A stretch of 64,000 nucleotides of DNA from Microbacterium sp. BLY. GTDB lineage: Bacteria > Actinomycetota > Actinomycetes > Actinomycetales > Microbacteriaceae. The notes below the pieces were generated by a model that was not told where the DNA came from, did not search any database, and saw only the letters and a program-made list of their open reading frames with translations. Below are positions 25,137 to 33,162 of the stretch, piece by piece. Location of the stretch: NCBI RefSeq assembly GCF_017939615.1, contig NZ_JAGKSR010000001.1, positions 682,001-746,000 of the forward strand, given 5' to 3'. Position 1 is the first letter of the stretch; every line of letters starts with the position of its first letter. The translations under genes and the position numbers were made by a program.

Positions 25137-26984
25137 TCAGGGGGCGCCCGGCCCGGCGGCACGCGCCGCGGCGATCGCGCGACGGACGACGTCCGCGTAG
25201 ATCACCCCGCCCTCCGGCTGGGGGTGGATCCCGTCCCGCGCGAGTGCGCCGGGGCGGGCGGCGATCGCGGCGTCCCAGTCCGCGACGACCGTCCGTGGGG
25301 AGCCTGCAGCGAAGGCGGCGAGCGTCGCATTCGCGGAGGCGACCCACCCGCGGTCGGCGTGGCCCGTCACGAGCACGAGGACGCGGTCGGGGCCGATGAT
25401 CGCCCGTGCCTTCTCGAGGACCCCGATGGGGACCTCGCCGTTCGTCGCGAGACCGATCACCACGTACCGGCGGAGGGCGCCGGCATCGACGTGGCGCGCC
25501 AGGATGTCGGCGGCCGCCCACATGCTGCGGGACACGGCGGCGTCGATCGCGATCCCCGGGAACCCCTGTTGCAGGGCCGGCGCCGCCGCGAGCATGACGG
25601 AGTCTCCGATCGCGGTGATGTCGGCACCCCGCACCGCGGGCATCCGCGGAGCAGCGGACGGTGCCGACGAGGGCTTCCGAGCCGCCGGCGCGTCGGCCGT
25701 CGGGGTGTCGCTCGCGGCGGGTGACGGCGGCGCCTCGACGGCGTGCCTGCCGCGCGCCACGAGCTGCTCCGCCCCCGACGCATCGCCCCGCACCACCGCG
25801 ATCCCGAGCGCGGCGATCGCGAGGACCCCCGCCAGCGCGCCGGCCGTGACCCGGGCCGCCACGCGAGGCCGGTCCGCGCGCAGCCCCGGCCGTGTCGCGC
25901 GCCGGAAGGGACTCTCGACGAACACGTACGAGGCGGAGGCTGCGGCGACACTCAGCACGACTGTCGCGATCACGAGCAGCGGAGGGACGTCGACCAGCGG
26001 GGTGGCGCTGAGGATCAGCAGCAGCGGCCAATGCCACAGGTAGAGCGCGTAGGAGCGCTCCCCCACCCAGCGCAGGGGCCGCATGTCGAGGCAGCGGCCG
26101 AGCACCGGCACGGTCGCCGCCGACCACACCAGGCCGGCAGCGGCGATGCTCGCGAGCAGCAGGCCTCCTCGCGCCGGGAAGCCTCCCGCAGACGACATCG
26201 TGACGGCGATCGTGACCAGGACTCCTAGGGCGGCGCCCCCGACGACGGTCCGGGCGACGCGCGAGCGACGGGACGGCACGGCGATGTCATCCGGGCCCAG
26301 GGCGGCCGCGAGCGCGGCGCCGATCAGCAGCCCGAAGGCGTGCGTGTCCGTGCCGAAATACGCCCGGGTCGGGGAGCCGAACGGATCGCCGCTGAGAACC
26401 CCCATCGCGACGGCCGACGCCGCCGCCAGCGTGAGCGCCCCGGCCACGAGGGCGCGACGCCGCATCCCGAAGCCGACGAGGGCGAGCACGACCAGCAGGG
26501 GGCTCAGGACGTAGAACTGCTCCTCGACCGCGAGCGACCACAGGTTCATGAAGATGTCGGGCTGTTCGTCGGCGAAGTAGTCCCCCTCGGCGGCGATCGA
26601 CAACCAGTTGAAGCTGAAGGTGAGCGCCCCGATGAGCTGACGCCGGATGCCGGTCAGCAGGTCGGAGTCCACCACGAAGGCCAGCGGAACGATGACGGCG
26701 ATCATCGTCCCGAGAGCGGGGAGGATCCGTCGCGCGCGCCGCGCCCAGAAGGCCCCCATCCCAATGCGACCCGTGCGGGCCAGCTCCTGCAGCAGCAGCC
26801 GGGTGACGATGAACCCGCTCACGACGAAGAACACGTCGACCCCGATGAACCCTCCGGGCACCGCTGCGGGGGCCAGATGGAAGCCGAGGACACCGAGGAC
26901 CGCCAGCGCCCGCAGGCCGGTGAGGCCCCGGACGTGCGGGCGCGCCCGGACGCGTGCGCGGGACGACGGTTCGGAGGGGAGCAT
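25137..26984 (-). CDS. OafA/YrhL-type membrane acyltransferase with C-terminal SGNH domain
   Basis: The protein of about 615 residues has an N-terminal acyltransferase_3 domain of about ten membrane helices. It contains RALAVLGVLGFHLAP with the catalytic His, FFVVSGF and FWARRARRILP. A linker rich in Pro and Ala follows, and then an SGNH-type domain (ITAIGDSVML, then DGIHPQPEG) for residues about 430-615. Such proteins transfer acetyl groups to cell-wall or surface glycans. I prefer ATG 26984, with GAGG 8 nt upstream, over GTG 26987. A perfect 14-bp palindrome lies upstream. Confidence 0.88.
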   Translation of the reverse strand: MLPSEPSSRARVRARPHVRGLTGLRALAVLGVLGFHLAPAAVPGGFIGVDVFFVVSGFIVTRLLLQELARTGRIGMGAFWARRARRILPALGTMIAVIVPLAFVVDSDLLTGIRRQLIGALTFSFNWLSIAAEGDYFADEQPDIFMNLWSLAVEEQFYVLSPLLVVLALVGFGMRRRALVAGALTLAAASAVAMGVLSGDPFGSPTRAYFGTDTHAFGLLIGAALAAALGPDDIAVPSRRSRVARTVVGGAALGVLVTIAVTMSSAGGFPARGGLLLASIAAAGLVWSAATVPVLGRCLDMRPLRWVGERSYALYLWHWPLLLILSATPLVDVPPLLVIATVVLSVAAASASYVFVESPFRRATRPGLRADRPRVAARVTAGALAGVLAIAALGIAVVRGDASGAEQLVARGRHAVEAPPSPAASDTPTADAPAARKPSSAPSAAPRMPAVRGADITAIGDSVMLAAAPALQQGFPGIAIDAAVSRSMWAAADILARHVDAGALRRYVVIGLATNGEVPIGVLEKARAIIGPDRVLVLVTGHADRGWVASANATLAAFAAGSPRTVVADWDAAIAARPGALARDGIHPQPEGGVIYADVVRRAIAAARAAGPGAP

Positions 26985-27022
26985 CACGCAGTCCTCGAGG
27001 AAGCGAGAGGGAAAGGATACGG

Positions 27023-27036
27023 TCTAACATGTTAGA
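27023..27036. promoter_or_regulatory. Perfect 14-bp palindrome upstream of the acyltransferase gene
   Basis: TCTAACATGTTAGA is a perfect palindrome in an unusually AT-rich stretch, about 40 bp before the acyltransferase start. It is a likely operator, or part of a -10 region. Confidence 0.5.
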
Positions 27037-27080
27037 TCGTAAGCATCTTTACCGACACCCCTGACCCGCCAGGGTGGGCG

Positions 27081-28097
27081 CTACAGCCAGCCCTTGCGCT
27101 TGAAGGCCGCGTACAGTCCCACGCCCATCGCCACCATCAGCAGCACGGCCATCGGGTAGCCGAGCACCCAGTGGAGTTCCGGCATGTGATCGAAGTTCAT
27201 GCCGTAGACCGTGCCGACGAGCGTCGGCGCGAACAGGATGGCCGCCCACCCGGAGATCTTCTTCACCTCGTCGTTCTGGCGGATGCTCAGCTCCGTCATC
27301 CGGCGCATCTCGTCGTTCTGGCGCCGGGCGACGATGGTCGACTCGACGGTGAGGGCGTTGTCGAGCACGGTGCGGAAGGTCGTCGCCTTGTCGCTCACGC
27401 GCAGCGTGTGATCCAGCACGTCCCGCAGGTACCGCTGGAGCTCCTCGCTGACGCGGTACTTGTCGGAACCGCGCAGCAGCGCCTCCAGCATCCCGGCCAA
27501 CGGCTGCGTCGCCCGCTGGAAGTCGATCACCTCGCGGCCGAGGTCGTAGATCCGCTGCGTCGCGTCGGCGTCCTCCTCGAACAGCTGGCTCTCGATCTCG
27601 TCGATGTCGTTCTCGAGGCCCGCGAGCACCGGGGAGTATTCGTCCACGACCTCGTCGAGGATCGCGTACAGCACCGCCTCGGGGCCGTGCGCGAGCAGGG
27701 CGGGATCGGCTTCCAGCCGGCGGCGGACCCGGCCGAGGTCGGGTGACTCCGCGTGGCGGATGGTGACCACGAAGTCCGGTCCGACGAGCACGTGCACCTC
27801 GCCGAACTCGACCTCCTCGCGCTCGTCGAGGTAGCGGGCCGGACGCAGCACCATGAACAGCACGTCGCCGTAGCGCTCGAGCTTGGAGCGCTGGTGCCCG
27901 GAGAGCGCGTCCTCGACCACGAGCTCATGGATGCCGAACTCGTCGGCGACCGCCCGGATCTCCTCCGGGCTCGGCCGGTAGAGGCCGATCCAGCCCATGC
28001 CGCGGCGGGCGCGGATGCGCTCGAACGTCTCGCTCAGGCTCTGCGGGTTCTCGGTGCGCACCCCGTCCACGTAGATCGCGTTGTCGACGATCGCCAT
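27081..28097 (-). CDS. corA: CorA-family magnesium/cobalt channel
   Basis: The 338-residue protein has a long soluble N-terminal funnel domain and two C-terminal membrane helices. The signature YGMNFDHMPEL ends the first of these, as required for the ion-selective pore loop of pentameric CorA. The basic C terminus FKRKGWL is also typical. ATG 28097 is chosen with AGAGG 5 nt upstream, over an in-frame GTG inside that site. It mediates passive Mg2+ uptake and stands alone between the acyltransferase and a lipoprotein gene. Confidence 0.93.
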   Translation of the reverse strand: MAIVDNAIYVDGVRTENPQSLSETFERIRARRGMGWIGLYRPSPEEIRAVADEFGIHELVVEDALSGHQRSKLERYGDVLFMVLRPARYLDEREEVEFGEVHVLVGPDFVVTIRHAESPDLGRVRRRLEADPALLAHGPEAVLYAILDEVVDEYSPVLAGLENDIDEIESQLFEEDADATQRIYDLGREVIDFQRATQPLAGMLEALLRGSDKYRVSEELQRYLRDVLDHTLRVSDKATTFRTVLDNALTVESTIVARRQNDEMRRMTELSIRQNDEVKKISGWAAILFAPTLVGTVYGMNFDHMPELHWVLGYPMAVLLMVAMGVGLYAAFKRKGWL

Positions 28098-28123
28098 GCG
28101 CACCTCTTGCTCGTCGGAAGCGC

Positions 28124-29404
28124 TCAGCCGGCCGGCGGGACGCAGGTGATCGCCGCCTCCGTCGTCGCCTGGTGGTACTGCTCCGCGGTGTACGGCAGCC
28201 CGAACTCGGGAGCCGTCTCACCGGCAGCTGCCGGCGCCTTGGAGGCGATCGCCGCGAGTTCCCAGGACAGCTGCTGGGCGAACCGCGATCCGCTCGTGGA
28301 GTCGTTCAGGACGACCGCGACGGTGAAGCCGGTGGTCGGGTCGGAATAGGCCGCCGTGGCGTACCCGGGCGTCCAGCCGTGCTGCCCGATCATCGACCCG
28401 ACGAGATACGCGCCACCGGCGGCCTGATACCAGGAGGGCGCCTTGTCGTACGCGGGGAGAGGCGATCCGAAGCGGTTCGGCTCGTCCTTCGTGCGGAGCA
28501 CCTGCTTGGCCTCCGCCTGGATGTAGCGGCCGAGGTCGGTGATCGTCGACACGGCACCCGAGTCGGTGAACCCGGTGCTGGACGACATCGTCGTGATGTC
28601 GACCGGGGCGGCGCAGGTGAATCCGCCCTCGACCGCGGTCATGTAGTTGCCCTTCAGCACCGGCCCGTCCGCGGGGGGAGCAGCGACCGGCCCGGGGAGG
28701 GAGGTGTCTGCCAGGCCGAGCGGCTCGGTGACGTACTCGGCGATCAGCTCGCGCGCGCTCATCCCCGACGCGCGCTCGAGGGCGAGCCCGAGGAGCAGGT
28801 ATCCCGCATCGGAGTCGCGGAAGGTGGTGTGCGGCGCGATGCGCGCCCGCCCGAGGCCGTAGCCCGCGAGCTCGAGCGGTGCCCAGATGCGCTCCGGCGT
28901 GTTCAGCCAGGCGCTCTTGACCGTGGCCTCGGAGGACCCGGCGCCGCTCGTGCCGTTGCAGAGGTCGACGAGCGTGACGTCGGACATGTCGGCGACGCCC
29001 GAGACGTACTCGGGCACGGGGGCGTCGAGTTCGACGGTGCCCTCGTCGGCGAGCGCGTAGAGGACGTCGCAGGTCATCAGCCGGGTCACGTCGGCGATGC
29101 GGAACGACATGTCGGTGGAGAGCTCGCCGCCCTCCGCCGTGTTCTGCGTTCCCGTGGCGGTCACCCAGGTGCCGCTCCAGGGCACCCAGACGCCGACGAT
29201 CGCACCGCTGGCACCCGAGGCGGCGAGCGCGTTGTCGACGGCCCCCTGGAGCGCCGCGGCCGTGTCGTCGGGCAGCGCCGCATCGACCTGGTCGGGTGGC
29301 GTGTAGCTGAAGGTGCCCTCGGAGGAGCATCCGGTGAGGACGAGACCGAGTACGGCCGCCGTGGCCGCTGCGGCGCGCCACCGGCGCGACGAGAGAAGCT
29401 GCAT
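28124..29404 (-). CDS. Serine-hydrolase-like lipoprotein with lost catalytic residues
   Basis: The 426-residue protein has a lipoprotein signal (LVLTGC, lipidated Cys26) and a class C beta-lactamase/esterase fold. The family motif FRIxSxTK, which supplies the nucleophile and general-base lysine, reads FRIADVTRLMT here: Ser is replaced by D105 and Lys by R108. The YxN motif reads D197-S-D199. Only the third motif (GQHGWTPGY) is near normal. It is therefore predicted to be catalytically dead and may bind a ligand or peptidoglycan. GGGGG lies upstream of the ATG, with a TAGACT -10 candidate about 30 nt away. Confidence 0.85.
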   Translation of the reverse strand: MQLLSSRRWRAAAATAAVLGLVLTGCSSEGTFSYTPPDQVDAALPDDTAAALQGAVDNALAASGASGAIVGVWVPWSGTWVTATGTQNTAEGGELSTDMSFRIADVTRLMTCDVLYALADEGTVELDAPVPEYVSGVADMSDVTLVDLCNGTSGAGSSEATVKSAWLNTPERIWAPLELAGYGLGRARIAPHTTFRDSDAGYLLLGLALERASGMSARELIAEYVTEPLGLADTSLPGPVAAPPADGPVLKGNYMTAVEGGFTCAAPVDITTMSSSTGFTDSGAVSTITDLGRYIQAEAKQVLRTKDEPNRFGSPLPAYDKAPSWYQAAGGAYLVGSMIGQHGWTPGYATAAYSDPTTGFTVAVVLNDSTSGSRFAQQLSWELAAIASKAPAAAGETAPEFGLPYTAEQYHQATTEAAITCVPPAG

Positions 29405-29477
29405 GTGTGGGAACCCCCGAAGACGTGTCCCCCGAGTCTAGAACGCGGATGCTGAAAGTCGGCCCCGCGAGCCGTCG

Positions 29478-29483
29478 TAGGGT
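29478..29483 (+). promoter_or_regulatory. -10 box of the DUF2470 gene, leaderless
   Basis: TAGGGT, 6 nt before the GTG start at 29490. Confidence 0.45.
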
Positions 29484-29489
29484 GTCCGT

Positions 29490-29804
29490 GTGCCCCATGA
29501 CTTCGATGCCGACGTGATCGCCGCCGTCCTCCGCCACATGAACGACGACCACACCGACGACAACCTGCTCATCGCCCGCGCCTTCGCCGCGCCGTCCGCC
29601 GACGAGGTCGAAGGATCCGTCATGACGGGCTTCGACGGGGAGGCCGGCGTGTGGGAGATCACCCGCGGGGGGACGACGGCGGAGCTCCGGGTGCCGTGGC
29701 CCGGCGGCGCGATCACCGAGCGCGCCCAGGTGCGCCGCGAGATCGTCGCCCTGTACGACGCGGCCTGCGCCCGCCTGGGCGTCGAGCCGCGTCCGCACGC
29801 CTGA
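29490..29804 (+). CDS. DUF2470 domain protein
   Basis: The 104-residue protein consists of one DUF2470 domain (VLRHMNDDHTDDNLLIAR, then MTGFDGEAGVWEI and a C-terminal helix). This domain occurs at the end of HugZ-type heme-utilisation proteins and as a stand-alone protein beside heme oxygenase in actinobacteria. It directly precedes heme oxygenase (58 bp) and may act with it in heme iron recovery, though its reaction is unknown. The GTG start is preceded by TAGGGT at 6 nt and no Shine-Dalgarno. Confidence 0.88.
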   Translation: MPHDFDADVIAAVLRHMNDDHTDDNLLIARAFAAPSADEVEGSVMTGFDGEAGVWEITRGGTTAELRVPWPGGAITERAQVRREIVALYDAACARLGVEPRPHA

Positions 29805-29833
29805 TCCGCGTCACCGGAGGTCGGACTTCCCTC

Positions 29834-29852
29834 CAAGGTTAGGCTGCCCTTA
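29834..29852. promoter_or_regulatory. DtxR/IdeR iron box
   Basis: CAAGGTTAGGCTGCCCTTA matches the DtxR consensus TTAGGTTAGCCTAACCTAA at 13 of 19 positions. It overlaps the -10 of the heme oxygenase gene, so iron-loaded DtxR should repress it. Confidence 0.75.
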
Positions 29853-29856
29853 CACT
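29851..29856 (+). promoter_or_regulatory. -10 box of the heme oxygenase gene, leaderless
   Basis: TACACT, 6 nt before ATG 29863, overlapped by the iron box. Confidence 0.5.
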
Positions 29857-29862
29857 GAAGCC

Positions 29863-30510
29863 ATGTCCGAGATCCTCTCCTTCTCCGCCGCCCTCCGCGA
29901 GCGCTCCTCCGGGTCGCACTCCCGCAGCGAGACGGCCGGCTTCATGTCCGACCTGCTCAAGGGCGAGGGGTCGCGCGAGGACTACATCGCGCTGGTCGCG
30001 CAGCACTACTTCATCTACGACGCACTGGAGAGCGCCGGCGAGCGCATGCGCCAGGACCCGGTGGCGTCCGTGTTCCTCAGCGACAAGCTCACGCGGCTGC
30101 CCGCCCTGGAGGCGGACCTCGCCTTCCTCCTCGGCCCCGACTGGCGCGACCGGATCGCCCCGCTGCCCACCACCCAGCGGTATGTGGAGCGGATCCGCCA
30201 GGTCGGCAGCACCTGGGCCGGCGGGTTCGTCGCGCACCACTACACCCGCTACCTCGGCGACCTGTCCGGCGGCCTCTTCATCGGCCGGGTGATGGCCCGC
30301 CGCTTCGGCTTCGAGACGAACGGCATCGGCTTCTACCTGTTCGACGACATCGCCGACCCGTCCGCCTTCAAGGACGTCTACCGTGAGCAGCTCGATGCCG
30401 CGCCGTGGGACGAGGCCGAGCGCGAGCGCGTCATCGACGAGGTGCTGCTCGCGTACCGCTTCAACACCGAGCTCTTCGAGGACCTCGACCGCGCCCGCGT
30501 CGCCGCCTGA
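29863..30510 (+). CDS. hmuO: Biliverdin-producing heme oxygenase
   Basis: The 215-residue helical protein has the proximal heme ligand region (SSGSHSRSETAGF, His about 19) and the distal-helix motif RYLGDLSGGLFIG with the flexible glycines. It opens heme to biliverdin, CO and iron, releasing iron for the cell. Regulation by DtxR is supported by the iron box over its promoter. It is paired with the DUF2470 gene and converges on the helicase gene. Confidence 0.95.
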   Translation: MSEILSFSAALRERSSGSHSRSETAGFMSDLLKGEGSREDYIALVAQHYFIYDALESAGERMRQDPVASVFLSDKLTRLPALEADLAFLLGPDWRDRIAPLPTTQRYVERIRQVGSTWAGGFVAHHYTRYLGDLSGGLFIGRVMARRFGFETNGIGFYLFDDIADPSAFKDVYREQLDAAPWDEAERERVIDEVLLAYRFNTELFEDLDRARVAA

Positions 30511-30525
30511 CGCGGCGGCGGAGGG

Positions 30526-31971
30526 TCAGGACGTCGGCAGCTCCGGCGTCGAGGCGGCGAGCCAGGCGTCGCGCATGAACCGCCGGACGTCCTCGTCCAC
30601 GCGGATGTCGCTCGGCCGCAGCGGGCGTGACAGGTACAGCCCGTCCAGCGACGTGAGCCGGCTCAGCGCGACGTACGTCTGCCCGGGCGCGAAGGCCCCG
30701 GAGCCGAGGTCGATGATCGCGCGGTCGTAGGTCTTGCCCTGCGACTTGTGGATCGTCACCGCCCATGCCAGCCGGAGCGGGAACTGCGTGAACTCGGCGA
30801 CGACGTCACGAGAGAGCTTCTTCGTGTTCGGGTCGTAGGCGTACCGGAACCGTTCCCAGACAGCCGGCTCGACGTCGACCTCCTCGCCGTCGATCTCCAC
30901 GCGCACGGTCCCGCCGAGGATGCGGGTGACCGTGCCGATGGTGCCGTTCACCCAGCGCGGCGGCTCCCCGGTCATCGCGGTGTCGTTGCGCAGGAACATC
31001 ACCTGCGCACCGACCTTGAGCCGCAGTTCCGACTCGGCGGGGAGCGAGGCCTCGCCGCGTCCGAAGTCGCCGCTGACCTCCGCCCGCGCCGTCTGCTCCT
31101 TGCCGGGCAGGGCGGCGAGGTGGCGGCTGTTGATGCTGTTCACGATGTCGTTGCGTGTGGCGAGCGTGATCATCGGCACCTCACCCGGCTCGGGATCCGG
31201 AGGGGTCCTGGCACCCTGGGCGTTGAGGATGCCGGCGATCTCCGCCGTCACCCGGCCGTACCGGACGGCGTTGAGCATCGACTTGAAGCCGTCGTCCGAC
31301 TGCCGGTGGATCTGCACGAGCTCCCGCACGTGCAGCTCCGCACGGGTGTCGACCTCGAACAGCGCCCCCTGGGTCCCTGAGTCCGTCGAAGAGTGGGTCC
31401 CTGAGCCCGTCGAAGAGTGGGTCCCTGAGCCTGTCGAAGGGCCCGCCCACACCTTCGCGTCGAAGAACCAGAACGACCGATAGTGGTCCTTCACGTACCG
31501 CGCCTCGTCTCCTCGGGGCGGGACGGGGGCGAGCTGGTACGGGTCGCCGAACATCACGATCTGCACTCCGCCGAAGGGCTCACCCCGCCGGCCCCGCGCC
31601 TGTCGCAGCGACCGGTCGATGGCGTCCATGAGGTCGGCGTTGACCATCGAGATCTCATCGATGACGAGGGTCTCGATCGCGTTGAGGATGCGCCGCGTCG
31701 CGTCGTTCTGGTCGATGTCGCCGTCCCCGATCAGGCCGATGGAGAGACGGAACAGCGAGTGGATCGTCTGCCCCTCCACGTTGAGGGCGGCGACGCCGGT
31801 GGGCGCGCAGATCGCGATCTGCTTCTTGGTGTTCCAGGCGAAGTGCTGCAGCAGCGTGGACTTGCCGGTGCCGGCGCGACCGGTGATGAACACGTGCTCC
31901 CGGGTGTCCTCGATGAGCCGGAACAGCTCCTGCTGCTCCTCGGACAGGGCGGGAAGGGACACGGTTCTCAC
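30526..31971 (-). CDS. PIF1-like DNA helicase with in-frame repeat insertion
   Basis: The 481-residue SF1 helicase has Walker A GRAGTGKST (about 31-39), CAPTGVAA, Walker B LVIDEISMV, FGDPYQLAPV, and the C-terminal WAVTIHKSQGKTYD and YVALSRL motifs of the PIF1/RecD2 group. Residues about 178-202 are a Gly/Ser/Thr-rich insert encoded by three 24-bp repeats, placed in a loop between FFDAKVW and the FEVDTRAEL strand, so the core motifs stay intact. The GTG start at 31971 lacks a clear ribosome binding site; a second GTG at 31962 is possible. It probably acts in DNA repair or replication-fork processing. Confidence 0.9.
   Translation of the reverse strand: MRTVSLPALSEEQQELFRLIEDTREHVFITGRAGTGKSTLLQHFAWNTKKQIAICAPTGVAALNVEGQTIHSLFRLSIGLIGDGDIDQNDATRRILNAIETLVIDEISMVNADLMDAIDRSLRQARGRRGEPFGGVQIVMFGDPYQLAPVPPRGDEARYVKDHYRSFWFFDAKVWAGPSTGSGTHSSTGSGTHSSTDSGTQGALFEVDTRAELHVRELVQIHRQSDDGFKSMLNAVRYGRVTAEIAGILNAQGARTPPDPEPGEVPMITLATRNDIVNSINSRHLAALPGKEQTARAEVSGDFGRGEASLPAESELRLKVGAQVMFLRNDTAMTGEPPRWVNGTIGTVTRILGGTVRVEIDGEEVDVEPAVWERFRYAYDPNTKKLSRDVVAEFTQFPLRLAWAVTIHKSQGKTYDRAIIDLGSGAFAPGQTYVALSRLTSLDGLYLSRPLRPSDIRVDEDVRRFMRDAWLAASTPELPTS
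31371..31442. repeat. Three tandem 24-bp repeats inside the helicase gene
   Basis: Units at 31371-31394, 31395-31418 and 31419-31442 read GGGTCCCTGAGYCYGTCGAA plus four bases. They keep the helicase frame (8 residues per unit). The same motif occurs once in the leader of rpmB. It belongs to the dispersed CCCTTCGACAAGCTCAGGG-type repeat common in actinobacteria. Confidence 0.85.
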
Positions 31972-32043
31972 AGGGCTGACGGGGCGGACACGGGGCGCTC
32001 CCCCATGCTACGTGCCCGGTCCGGCACGGGGCCGCCGACGCTC

Positions 32044-32062
32044 GGCGTCCCCTCAGGACGCC
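32044..32062. promoter_or_regulatory. Inverted repeat next to a -10 box
   Basis: GGCGTCC-N5-GGACGCC is a perfect 7-bp inverted repeat ending 4 bp before the TAGACT box of the 32079 gene. It could be an operator or a hairpin. Confidence 0.4.
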
Positions 32063-32066
32063 CTTT

Positions 32067-32072
32067 TAGACT
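32067..32072 (+). promoter_or_regulatory. -10 box of the 32079 gene, leaderless
   Basis: TAGACT, 6 nt before ATG 32079. Confidence 0.55.
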
Positions 32073-32078
32073 GACGCC

Positions 32079-33149
32079 ATGGAGCGGGCCGCGACGCGCA
32101 CGCCCCGGCGGTCGAGCCTGGGCGCGGATCTGGCGATCCTCGCGCTCATCGGCGTCCTCCTGGTGGCCGCGATCGGGGCCGGCGGGGCCACGCTCTACCG
32201 CCAGTTCTACGGCCCGTCGGCGTTCGTCGTCCGCTATCTCGATCTGCTCGCCGAGGGGCGAGCGGCCGATGCGCTCCGGGTCCCCGGCGTTGCGATCGAC
32301 CGCGAGACCCTCGACGACGCCGGGATCGATCCGTCCGCCTCCGAGGCGATGCTGCGCCGGTCCGCCCTCGGTCCGCTCACCGACATCGAGGTCGAGTCGG
32401 AGGAGCCGTCCGGTGACGGCACCGCCGTCACCGTGAGCTACCGGGCCGGGGGGCACACCGGCACCACCACGTTCCACGTCGCCCAGGACGGCTGGGCGGG
32501 CGTCACCCCGAACTGGCGGTTCACGACCAGCCCGCTCGCGGTCGTGGAGCTCACGGTGCGAGGCTCCGACCGGTTCGCCGTGAACGGGTTCGAGGTCGAC
32601 CGCCGCCAGGTGTCCGCCGACGGTCCCGCGGCGCAGCCCCTCGACCCGCTGCCCCTGCTCGTCTTCACCCCCGGTGTCTATTCCGTCACCGTCGACACGG
32701 CGATCTCGGAGTCATCGGGCCACGGCGTGCTCGCGGACACGCCTCTCGCCGTCACTCCCCTCGACGTGCAGACGGAGCCGACGGCGGCGTTCGTCGACGT
32801 GGTGCAGGAGCGCGTCGAGGAGTTCCTCACGGCGTGCACCACGCAGGAGGTGCTGCAGCCCACGGCGTGCCCGTTCGGCCTGCGCGTGGAGAACAGGATC
32901 GCCGCGCCGCCGAAGTGGTCGATCGCCCAGCAGCCCGAGATCATGGTCGCCCCCTCGGACGACGGCCACTGGCAGATCCCGCCGACGAACGCGGTGGCGC
33001 ACGTCGAGGTCGAGATCCAGTCGCTGTTCGACGGGTCAGTGGAGCCGGTCTCCGAAGACGTCCCGTTCCGCCTGAACGGCTCCATCGTCATCCTGCCCGA
33101 CGGCTCCGCCTCGATCCGCGTCGGCTCCCCGGACGACCCCGGGGAGTGA
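32079..33149 (+). CDS. Membrane-anchored extracytoplasmic protein, unknown function
   Basis: The 356-residue protein has a basic start, one membrane helix (about residues 15-42) and a large extracytoplasmic part of mixed alpha/beta character. The first portion (about 48-130) looks like a small NTF2/DUF4878-type domain, and later regions alternate short strands. Two cysteines in FLTACTTQEVLQPTACPFG could form a disulfide. Similar proteins occur in other actinobacteria but I know no function. It has its own leaderless-type promoter, is divergent from the helicase and convergent with copD-ctaG. Confidence 0.7.
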   Translation: MERAATRTPRRSSLGADLAILALIGVLLVAAIGAGGATLYRQFYGPSAFVVRYLDLLAEGRAADALRVPGVAIDRETLDDAGIDPSASEAMLRRSALGPLTDIEVESEEPSGDGTAVTVSYRAGGHTGTTTFHVAQDGWAGVTPNWRFTTSPLAVVELTVRGSDRFAVNGFEVDRRQVSADGPAAQPLDPLPLLVFTPGVYSVTVDTAISESSGHGVLADTPLAVTPLDVQTEPTAAFVDVVQERVEEFLTACTTQEVLQPTACPFGLRVENRIAAPPKWSIAQQPEIMVAPSDDGHWQIPPTNAVAHVEVEIQSLFDGSVEPVSEDVPFRLNGSIVILPDGSASIRVGSPDDPGE

Positions 33150-33162
33150 CGGCGCGACGGCG

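Noticed and set aside
31371..31442. Frameshift or pseudogene in the helicase
   Set aside because: The three repeat units keep the frame and all helicase motifs before and after them are intact.
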